In this document: positions 58,301 to 64,000 of the stretch, piece after piece | How the letters are laid out: every line of letters begins with the position of its first letter | Position numbering within the stretch: position 1 is the first letter of the stretch | Assembly (NCBI GenBank): GCA_030844895.1 | Contig: CM061231.1 | Location: 133,271,023-133,335,022, forward strand | Origin: Ambrosia x helenae | Lineage: Eukaryota; Streptophyta; Magnoliopsida; Asterales; Asteraceae | Length of the DNA stretch: 64,000 nt | Direction of reading: 5' to 3' | Position numbers and translations under genes: made by a program | The notes under the pieces: model-generated | What the model saw: only the letters and a program-made list of their open reading frames with translations | Told to the model about the DNA's origin: nothing | Database searches by the model: none

Positions 58301-59472
58301 GGACTAACGGACACACTAATAAAACATCGGATAAAATAAAGGCGGCCATTGTCCATCGGACAATAGCCGCAAATGTATATAATAATATTTTCAGCCATCC
58401 CTTGTCAGCTCTACAGTAACACCCGTCACTGTAGACGCCGACCTAATCATTTCTCGCCATTAATGCACCACGCTGGCCCAGACTATAAATACTGGGTAGT
58501 TGATGACATTAAAGGCAGCATTAAAACCCATCGGCAGTTGCTCTGCCTCCGATTCCTACTTCTCACTTTCAAAACCTACTAAACAATCCTCTATTCGATA
58601 TGAGATTAATAACCAATAATATATGCTAGATTTGTAATCTGTAGCATTATATAGTTTGAAAGTCCCGAGTTCTATTAACTATTCATTCTACCTAACATGA
58701 CTAAGTTGTTGTTCGTGAAGGGTTTGCGGGTATGCAACTAGCTGGAGATGCTTTTACATACGGAACAATTGCAGTTCTTCCATTCTACACCCTTATGGTT
58801 GCGGCTCCAAAAGCCGAATTGGTAAGATTTTATCATGTACTAACCATATATATAGTTGTAATTCGTTTGGTTTTCGCGAGAACCATCAACTGAACCACTA
58901 ATTTTTGTTCCAACTTTTCTAAACCAAACCGTATCAACTGGTTTGCTTCAACTTGATGTAGACGAAAAAGTGTATGAGAAGTATCATACCATATGTCGTG
59001 CTCGGGATTTTATACGTGTATCTTCTTTACTCTCGTGGACTCCTGAAACAATCCGGCTTGTGTTTGCAAGCAAATATTGGCTTCCAGAGGTATGGTTGTA
59101 TGCCTCTACACACTATACGTTACTGGGGGCAATTTTGACCTATTTACTTACCAATAAGGATGTGTTTTAGTCTTAACTCATGGTCTATTCACAGCTTGCT
59201 GCATAGCTAAGATGTTTTCGAACGAGATGACTTTAGCCTCAGCTTGGATCCACTTGTTAGCCATTGACCTCTTTGCTGCAAGGCAGGTGTATCATGACGG
59301 TTTGGTGAACAAGATTGAGACTCGACATTCGGTTTCTCTTTGCCTATTATGCTGTCCAGTTGGAATACTCATCCATGCCATCACCAAGCATTTTATAAAA
59401 CTTCTAGAGCATCAAAAAATGAGACTCAATGATGTTTTTTTACCCTATATAGGCTTTACATTTAGCCAATGA
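40311..59472 (+). CDS. ABA4: ABA4 / neoxanthin synthesis protein, with giant intron and apparent frameshifts
   Basis: ABA4 is a chloroplast membrane protein needed to make neoxanthin, a precursor of abscisic acid. Exons: 40311-40355, 41694-41895, 58721-58821, 58962-59089 and 59195-59472. Exons 1-2 give a variable N-terminus with KWSFVGGG, fitting a transit-peptide region. Exon 3 has GTIAVLPFYTLMVAAPKAEL, a clear family block. Exon 4 has KKCM...PYVVLGILYVYLLY, then loses one base before SWTPETIRLVFASKYWLPE. Exon 5 also lacks one base (GCATAGCT where the family needs Ile after Ala), then continues KMFSNEMTLASAWIHLL and RHSVSLCLLCCPVG. The last about 20 residues differ from the usual end. All splice borders are GT-AG. 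Intron 2 is 16.8 kb because of inserted retrotransposons. Both lesions could shorten a two-identical-base run, so sequence error is a live alternative to a true pseudogene. Confidence 0.85.
40430..40843. mobile_element. Tourist-like (PIF/Harbinger) MITE in ABA4 intron 1
   Basis: Perfect TIRs GAGGGTGTTTGGGATTGAGT at both ends, TTA duplication at 40427-40429 and 40844-40846, 414 bp. The interior is rich in CAAAAGCCAAAAG blocks. The frame 40587-40847 is a by-product. Confidence 0.92.
41000..41165 (+). other. Possible LTR fragment in ABA4 intron 1
   Basis: CCTATAAAAAGAGGGACATT followed by GTTATTCGATCAATACAATC looks like the TATA and R region of a Copia-type LTR. Neither end nor a partner LTR was found. 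Confidence 0.3.
41182..41580. mobile_element. Degraded hAT-type MITE in ABA4 intron 1
   Basis: The left end AGGTGCAAACGAGCCGAGCC and the reverse of the right end AGGAGTGCAAACGATGAGC are imperfect TIRs; the inside is rich in GGCTCGAGCTCG-type palindromic blocks. An 8-bp duplication is not clear. Confidence 0.55.
41941..42027 (+). repeat. Short hairpin and 25-bp flank repeat left of the retroelements
   Basis: An 18-bp imperfect inverted repeat (GTTGTGAAAACCG and CGGTTTTCACAG) surrounds a 25-bp segment, 41973-41997 (GAGATTAATAACC...). The same 25 bp occurs exactly once more, at 58602-58626 on the far side of the 16.6-kb insertion. Confidence 0.85.
42028..42539 (-). repeat. 3' LTR of Tat copy 1
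   Basis: 512 bp, TGATGACATAGG...CTTCAACA on the minus strand. It differs from the 5' LTR by a one-base indel and about three substitutions. Confidence 0.9.
42927..45201 (+). CDS. Antisense extra ORF of Tat copy 1 ('putative gypsy type transposon' domain)
   Basis: It lies between pol and the 3' LTR, on the opposite strand to gag-pol. Exon 1 (42927 to about 43602) encodes a domain I recognise as Pfam 'putative gypsy type transposon' (PF04195), with PLSIFFLEFLQFYKLDIRQL and VTHFEIACRAFGG. A GT at about 43603 and AG at 43676 join it to exon 2 (EMSLLSYVKRKGEG..., a Pro/Ser/Glu-rich linker), then a long coiled coil (44425-44660). A last exon runs from about 44738 (DKTQKIDDEKKAW...) to the stop at 45201. 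Exon 2 is shifted near 44000 relative to copy 2. The role of such ORFs in Tat elements is not known. They have their own orientation and introns and so would need a separate promoter. Confidence 0.7.
45706..46920 (-). pseudogene. Integrase of Tat copy 1
   Basis: Integrase inserts the cDNA into host DNA. The open part (46839-45706, 377 residues) has the zinc module H32, H39, C70 and C73, and catalytic D102 (MDLLGP), D162 (TDNGTQF) and E198 (GQVERM), spaced D-x59-D-x35-E. A C-terminal DNA-binding region ends at HWNVAQLKKYF. It is cut from RNase H by a TGA at 46923-46921, where copy 2 keeps Trp (RRSDDW), so the polyprotein of this copy ends early. Confidence 0.9.
46921..49425 (-). CDS. Protease, reverse transcriptase and RNase H of Tat copy 1
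   Basis: 834 residues. The aspartic protease motif DEGAASDIM is near residue 38. RT follows from about residue 230, with the YVDDL catalytic box near residue 380. RNase H begins around residue 673 with LYTDGASSREGAGAG. It ends at a premature TGA before integrase. The upstream join to gag is out of frame in this copy. Confidence 0.92.
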   Translation of the reverse strand: MERTPHYFPSIKPHEAREDPLIIQVTVGDQLVHRVYLDEGAASDIMYEHCFEQLPPHVQAGLIPVSYPLVGFSGEHVSPKGQIQLFVAIGEEPERRVEALNFIVVPAHTPHNMLIGRPGIRTFGMVTSSKHGMVKFPTLKGVTTLQTLVRGPEIGYSRVAEEPEKWYLNYDHPDKAITVGRTLSRDCKESLYRYLIRNLDVFAWTPSDMTGIPRYIVEHRLNVNPSCKPVVQRKRSIAPDRSEVIREEVQGLERAGIMKPVKYPSWVSNPVMVEKTNGSWRMCIDFRDLNKACPKDHYPLPEIDSKVESVASFRFKSFLDAYKGYHQIQMAREDEEKTAFHTNQGLFCYRKMPFGLKNAGATYQRLVDKVFKDQIGRNVEAYVDDLVIKSQNEEELLLDIAETFNNLRRVNMKLNPEKCFFGMEEGKFLGHVVARKCIRANPEKVQAIQEMQSPKTLKELQSVNGRLGALNRFLSKLAERSLPVFKVLKNHTKQAGLGWTDEAEAAFQQMKLHISNLPSLVVPETGESLFVYLAAGPEAISSVLCANRPNGFMPIFFVSRCLRDAEIRYSPIEKLALALTHTARRLRRYFQAHHIVVLTNSVLKEVLSRPEVAGRLTKWAVELGTFGIEFKPRVAIKGQVLADFLVENTGQQEDLMLVDIAPDQAESSGTREGWCLYTDGASSREGAGAGLILVDPNGIETAYALRFNFKCTNNTAEYEALLAGLRIAVQMGLRDLTAFVDSQLVASQVNEDFEAKDAVMKKYVAAVREIMAVFERCVVIKIPRSKNKGADAVSKMASVAFAHLTKMITVEQLDEASIGGPAASVIMDVRRSDD
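49430..50905 (-). pseudogene. gag of Tat copy 1, frameshifted
   Basis: MSSSNQPDSV... opens at 50905. The retrotransposon gag domain (about residues 165-265) has the blocks VARVWFNSIPPGSLDSFHDL and GETLKEFVARYKEE. One base is missing near 49914 (AAAAGGAC where the continuing frame needs AAAAGGGAC), ending the frame at 49754. The true C-terminal part, with KYCEFHEDKCHDTNECFQL (a zinc-binding motif typical of Tat gag), continues in the other frame to about 49430. Confidence 0.88.
50940..50954 (-). other. Primer binding site of Tat copy 1
   Basis: The minus strand reads TGGCGCCCACCGTGG, four bases after the LTR end. TGGCGCC is the common start of primer sites in this group; the exact tRNA is not certain. 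Confidence 0.7.
50959..51471 (-). repeat. 5' LTR of Tat copy 1
   Basis: 513 bp, same termini as the 3' LTR. Its outer end abuts GCAAGAGAAGATCC of copy 2 pol directly. Confidence 0.92.
51472..54900 (+). pseudogene. pol of Tat copy 2, multiply broken
   Basis: Compared with copy 1: a TAG at 51601 (Gln to stop); a deletion of about 247 bp at about 52108 removing the start of RT; a one-base loss near 52610; and a TAA near 53011 (Glu to stop). From 53041 to 54900 the frame is open for 619 residues covering RNase H and a complete integrase with HHCC and DD35E residues. Several differences are C/G to T/A transitions, as expected after cytosine methylation. Confidence 0.92.
55404..57694 (-). pseudogene. 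Antisense extra ORF of Tat copy 2
   Basis: Same ORF as 42927-45201. The PF04195-type domain starts at 57694 but is frameshifted near 57380. The middle exon (56942 to about 56000) keeps the frame across the place where copy 1 is shifted but is broken elsewhere (near 56430 and 56115). The last exon ends at 55404. Confidence 0.7.
58083..58584 (+). repeat. 3' LTR of Tat copy 2, end-truncated
   Basis: Starts TGATGACATAGGATGG after the polypurine tract AAACTGGGGGGC. TATA box CTATAAATA near 58483-58491. Stops at ACCTACTAAAC where intact copies continue to CTTCAACA. Confidence 0.9.
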
Positions 59473-60092
59473 TGTTTAATTGTTTATATTTGCTCATCTT
59501 TTAATTAGTTGACTATCAAACGTTTATTTAAAAAAGTTCACAATAATCAAAATCCAATTCAGAAAGGTGTTTTGGGTGATAATCCTAGTATTAATTTGGT
59601 TAAATATATATTTTTAAGATAGATTAAGATTTTGCCACCGAAATTGTGAATTAACAATGAGTTTTTAGTGTAGGATATTTTCGAAAGTGTTTAATTACTA
59701 AAAATCTTGTGTGGAAATTTTTGTAAATGTAAACCTAGGATTAATACTATACTAATATTCTTTTAGATTTAACTGGGATTGAATGATACAGGCCTATAAG
59801 TGGGCCTAGTGATCCTTATCTAAACCCGGATTTGCTCACCTTGTTTCGATGGATGGCATAGGCCCATTGGGCCATTATTATTATTATCATTTGCTTTAAA
59901 TAACCAGATCTAACAAACATGTGTTGGTTTGTGGAATTTTTATAATTGGAATTCCAGTTTCATATTTATTGTGTTTGGATGGAAAAATAATTGAAATGGA
60001 ACTTAACTCAAATTCCTACATACGAAATATTAAAGAATCCTACTAGTGAATGAATGCAACAATAATTATTGCAATATTCGAACACTCACTTG
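59473..60092. other. ABA4 3' flank, nothing further recognised
   Basis: AT-rich; includes the likely ABA4 3' UTR. No ORF, terminal repeat or RNA gene supported. Confidence 0.4.
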
Positions 60093-61521
60093 CACTACAA
60101 GTAATACCGCCTTTAGTGGCGACTATGCTATTGTCTTAAAATGTCGTTGCTAAAGGTTTGTCACAGTGGTCCACGTGTCATCGTTATTGACTGAGTCGTC
60201 GGCGTTGCCTGTTTTCACGCTAAAGGTGTTGTGTATTAGCAACGACTTCGCCACTGAAGGGTTTTTTGGTACTTTTCAGTTTTTATCTTATTTTAATATA
60301 CAATACCTATCAATCGATATCAAATGTTGCATGAGAATATGACAATCAAGTGATTTCAACCCAGTAATGTTAGCATTGTTATATGTCATCCTTTTGCTAA
60401 TATTAGATCCAAACCCGTATAGTATTTTAACATCTTTTATGCATTAACAAAAAAGCTTTCGATCACTGGCCTTGTAGCGGAGAAGACCAATACTCAAGTT
60501 TGAAAAAAAATGTTTCATTTGGACCAGTTCAACTCGGACTCCTCCCGCTTTCGATTAACACCTCCAAATTCGGGATGTTAGCCCGGTAGGTGATGGAGTA
60601 GATGATCGAGTTTAGCTTCTATGTCTGGGGGAGGGGGGGGGGGGCTCTTGTTTCAGGTTCACTGCTAAAGTCCAAAGTTGGTCTCCACAGATGGTCGGCA
60701 TCTAAGAACTAGCGATGATCGACATACACAACTTTATTTTTACATGTATTGAAGGAGTGTCTTCGATGTAAGTCGGCATGCTTTGTAGCCGTATCCACTC
60801 CAACCTAATAGACTACTATAAGCTAGAAAGTAGTTTAGGATCCCTAACAACACCGCTTTCATTATGAAGAATGTGTCAATCATCGCGTCTTTAGGATATA
60901 CACCTGATTGCCACAAATGCTTAAGCTCATCCACCAACAGCCTAGGGAAAACGTCAATGTCCTTACCATGTGATCTAGGGCCACGAATCAACAAGGTCAA
61001 CATGAATAAGAACTCTTTCATGCATAGCCATGGAGGTAGATTATGTGTGGTGGGTATAACCGACCACATGCTATGATCTGTGTTACTAAATGGGTTAAAA
61101 TCGTAAGTTGCAATCACTAGGCAGACATTTTGGGGTTCACTCGAGAAGTTTGGGTACTTTATATCAAATTCTTTCCATGACTATGCACTAATAGGATGTC
61201 ACATAGTACCATCTTCTGATCGCCCGACACTGTGCCAGATCATATCATTTGTTGTGTGCCTTGAACAATACAAACGTCGTAGTCTAGAAATAAAAGGAAA
61301 GTATCGTAACACCTTGTTAGTTACCTTTTTCCACTTGTGTTTCTTTGCAAAAGAGAAAAATCATTTTTGCAGGCGTCTATCATCTCATACCCCAAAGCAA
61401 TCTTCTTTACTGTATTTTTAGCTACGTAATACGAATAGGGAATCTTGTTTCCTTCTGGATGTGAAGAGTGCAACAACTCCAGGAGCTCGATAAATGAACT
61501 ATTAGTCCATTTAGTTACATA
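60093..61521 (-). mobile_element. CACTA transposon fragment with TNP2 transposase
   Basis: The terminus CACTACAAGTAATACCGCC at 60093 is followed by subterminal repeats (TTTAGTGGCGAC, GTCGTTGCTAAAGG, GCAACGACTTCGCC). The transposase coding sequence lies on the minus strand, so this is the 3' end of the element. The 5' part is missing beyond 61521, where a Mutator-like element begins. A run of 14 G lies near 60630-60642. Confidence 0.82.
60740..61510 (-). pseudogene. En/Spm (CACTA) TNP2 transposase fragment
   Basis: TNP2 is the CACTA transposase. Reading from 61510: NSSFIELLELLHSSHPEGNKIP, KIALGYEMIDACKNDF, YFPFI-type and RHTTNDMIWH blocks. Then the long open piece 61117-60740 with YDFNPFSNTDHSMW, NLPPWLCMKE and GKDIDVFPRLLVDELKHLW. 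Frames change between pieces and a stop follows ISA near 61180, so it is dead. Confidence 0.85.
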
Positions 61522-63632
61522 GGGTGGGGTTAGGATACAAAGTATGGTGTTTTGTAAGAATGGTGAGAAATAAATGTGGCCATTAGATCATATAGATGAA
61601 TGGGTGAGATTAAATGAGTGACAATTTTGTAAATTGTGTTATAATCTTATAAAATAAATATATTATGTGGGATATTTATATAAAAACACACAATTTAAAT
61701 TAAATAAACTCCTTTCATAACTCACCACCTGTCAATAATGGAAAGAAAATTTTAGGATTTTTCTCAAAAACCCATATCCCCCTAAGTGGCAACAACGTAA
61801 ACAAAATCCATGGATGATAAAAGATTCACTCAAAAATATAAACATAAGTATCTACATTCTACTCATTGTGTTAGGGTTGCAAACGAATCGAACGAACACG
61901 AACAAGGTCTTGTTTGTGTTTGTTTGTTAAGAAAATTATGTGTTCACGAACAGTTCATGAACACTTACCGAACGAGATTTTCTGTTCGTGTTTGTTTGTT
62001 AAGAAAACACTCATGTTTGTGTTCGTTTGTTAATTTTGTTCATGAACGCACACGAACACAAACGAACATTAATGAACACAAAGAAGTGTTCATGAACGGA
62101 ACAAACACACACAAACATATATTAACTTTTGAATAATATTGAATTCACATACATTAAGACATTTTCTAGATCCCCCAAAATATAATAACCTAATTGTCTG
62201 AAAATACTTAGTACTGGAGAAGGGCGTTGGAGGTGGATGGTAGAGGGAGTTGGAGGTGGAGGGCATCAACGCTGGAACGTGGAAACATATAATGAGTTTG
62301 GATACAAAAACTAGGTTTATTTATCTCATATAGTCATATATTTACCTCATATATATTATTAATTGGTAAAATAAATAAAAGAATATAAAAAATTATAAAA
62401 ATTAAAAACCTTAATAAAACTATCGAACACAAATGAACATAAACGAACACGTTACCGAACGTTCACGAACATAAACGAACAAACGCGACCTCTCTTCATG
62501 TTCGTTCGTTTAACAAAACGAAAGGAATTTTTTGTTTGTGTTTGTTCTATTATCAAACGAATGAACATAAATAAGCTTCCCGCTGAACGACTCATGAATT
62601 GTTCGCTGAAGTTCAGTTCGTTTGTAGCCCTACATTGTGTTATTCCCTAAAAATTTCTTGGTTTTTCACGCCGGTTTCCAACAATGGTAGGCAAGAGGAT
62701 GAGGTCGTCGGTGTTTGAAAACAATAGGTCTATGGCTGAAAAGAAGTTGATTGCATTGCATGCTGGATTTGGGAAAGGCTTGTTTTACTGATTTTGTGTT
62801 AGGGTTTTACTCTGTTGTTCTTGCATTTGTGTTTTTCAATGACTAGATAATATGTTTTAGCTTATTGGAATGTGTGTTTGACAGAAAAGTCATGTTTTAT
62901 TATTTAGATATGTTTTCAACTTTAGTTTGTTTGCTATCGTGTTTAATGTGTTTATATTTATATTTTAATGTTAAAACACATAGTTAATCCATATGATGGG
63001 TTTGCATGGAAAGTCGTGTTGTTGTTGTTTGTGTGTTTTACGTTCAACCGAGAGTGTTAAAACACAATGTTCACATTAAAATTAGTGTTTTAGGTTGTTC
63101 CTTTTGTGTTTGGTTGTGTTTTATGGTTATATGATAGTGATAATACATAAACTTATTCCCAATGGTAAAAAAAAAAACACAACGTACAAAGAATGTAAAT
63201 GTGTGGTGACGTTTATGTTGATCTGATAATGCTAAAACACCCTTGATTATTATTTAATATCTATAAAGTGTTGGTGCTCATCAAAACACACTGTTTTTTA
63301 CATTTGTTTGTATTTTTTGTTTATGTTTTATATACAAAAAAACAGTTAGGAGGAGTGAGAGAATAACACACAACTTATTAGATTTGAAATAAAACACAAA
63401 CTGGTGAAATTATTTGTTCAAAGAATTCGTGGATTTATAAAGCAGACTATGAGATTGTAAATATATCAAAGTTAATTAGTGAAGAAATTTTAAATAAAAT
63501 ACCAAAAATCTCACCTTCATTATGTGTATTTTTACCTAATTAACCTTGTGACTAATTAAATTGTTGCCACGTGTCATCATATGAAGCCTTCTTATCCTTC
63601 TAATAAAAGCTAGCCTTTGTACCCAAACCTCA
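61522..63632. mobile_element. Mutator-like TIR element 8 (same family as element 7)
   Basis: The left end GGGTGGGGTTAGGATACAAA matches element 7; the reverse of the right end has GTTTGGGTACAAAGG and AGAAGGATAAGAAGG. A 13-bp repeat ATTTAGTTACATA flanks it (61509-61521, 63633-63645), read as a target duplication of 9-13 bp. Inside are many GTGTTTTATG and AAAACACA blocks and a nested hAT element. No transposase. Frames such as 61810-62136 are spurious. Confidence 0.8.
61872..62632. mobile_element. hAT-type MITE nested in element 8
   Basis: 8-bp duplication CATTGTGT (61864-61871, 62633-62640). TIRs TAGGGTTGCAAACGAA and, reversed, TAGGGCTACAAACGAA. 761 bp filled with GAACGAACACGAAC-type repeats in both orientations. 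Confidence 0.93.
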
Positions 63633-63645
63633 ATTTAGTTACATA

Positions 63646-64000
63646 TATATGTACTTACATAAACACACTTACACATACATACATACTTACATACACTTGA
63701 ACTTTGATTACCCCAAATTTAATAAGTTCATTGCAAGCATTTTCAACAAATACACATTTACATAATTTCATACATACTTACTTACATGATACTTACATGA
63801 TACATACATGCATACCTACATACACTCAGTCAAAGCATAAACTTGGATTTTCCCAATTTTCATATATGTACACACATACATATACATACTTACTTACATT
63901 TACATTAGTACATACACACATTTACATACATACATACTTACATGCACACATACATACCTACATACACACATATATACCTACATACACACAATTAAAGCCA
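63646..64000. repeat. ACAT/ACTT-rich microsatellite
   Basis: Degenerate tetranucleotide repeat of TACATACA and TACTTACA type running to the window end. No gene seen. Confidence 0.85.

Larger units (their letters stand above)
51472..58584 (+). mobile_element. Tat-lineage Ty3/gypsy copy 2, 5'-truncated (plus)
   Basis: Very similar to copy 1 but inverted. It starts inside pol (at the codons for AREDPL), so 5' LTR, primer site and gag are missing. It continues through pol, the antisense ORF (minus, 57694-55404), polypurine tract and a 3' LTR (58083-58584) that lacks about the last 10 bases. It has more damage than copy 1. Confidence 0.9.

Noticed and set aside
42028..58584. Single palindromic DNA transposon
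   Set aside because: LTRs, primer site, gag-pol and polypurine tracts show two retrotransposon copies in opposite orientation.
61810..62136. 108-codon ORF
   Set aside because: Made of GAACGAACACGAAC repeats of the hAT MITE.

Overview
The window looks like nuclear DNA from a flowering plant. It has spliced genes with GT-AG introns, a chloroplast carotenoid gene (ABA4), a plant-type uridine nucleosidase (URH2), and plant families of LTR retrotransposons, Helitrons, MITEs and SINEs. The repeats resemble those of Asteraceae (sunflower, lettuce and tansy relatives); that is inference, not proof. No prokaryotic features are present.

Only three host genes are supported. (1) A single-exon gene for a Cys-rich RING/PHD-like zinc protein with a long Asn run (18685-19410, +). 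(2) URH2, nine exons (22408-26162, +), whose exons join in frame to 319 residues. (3) ABA4, the neoxanthin-synthesis protein (exons from 40311 to 59472, +). ABA4 intron 2 is swollen by about 16.6 kb of retrotransposon, and exons 4 and 5 each lack one base relative to the family.

Layout. 1-6467: a gypsy LTR, a decayed retroelement ORF with a Copia 3' LTR, and the 5' half of a second Copia element on the minus strand. 6965-7937: a PIF/Harbinger element with intact TIRs and TTA target duplication. 8227-16749: an 8.5-kb minus-strand Helitron carrying B3-domain and RPA70-like coding sequence, itself hit by an Au-like SINE. 17-22 kb: repeat fragments, a tRNA-type SINE and the zinc-protein gene. 22.4-26.2 kb: URH2, with a Mutator-type MITE in its last intron. 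27.3-38.05 kb: six different terminal-inverted-repeat elements laid end to end, separated mostly by (TA)n tracts. Four carry short tandem repeats built on a palindromic TACAC/GTGTA-like core, and one contains a perfect 100-bp palindrome. 38.3-40 kb: a duplicated segment hit by a small Helitron and a hAT element. 40.3-59.5 kb: ABA4, with a Harbinger MITE in intron 1 and two head-to-head Tat-lineage Ty3/gypsy copies in intron 2. 60.1-63.6 kb: a CACTA transposase fragment, then a Mutator-like element containing a hAT element. The window ends in an ACAT-rich microsatellite.

The three host genes are unrelated in function (probable zinc protein, pyrimidine salvage, carotenoid/ABA pathway) and show no joint organisation. 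The main story is transposon nesting: target duplications let several insertions be ordered in time, and the TA-tract cluster is the least ordinary structure in the window.
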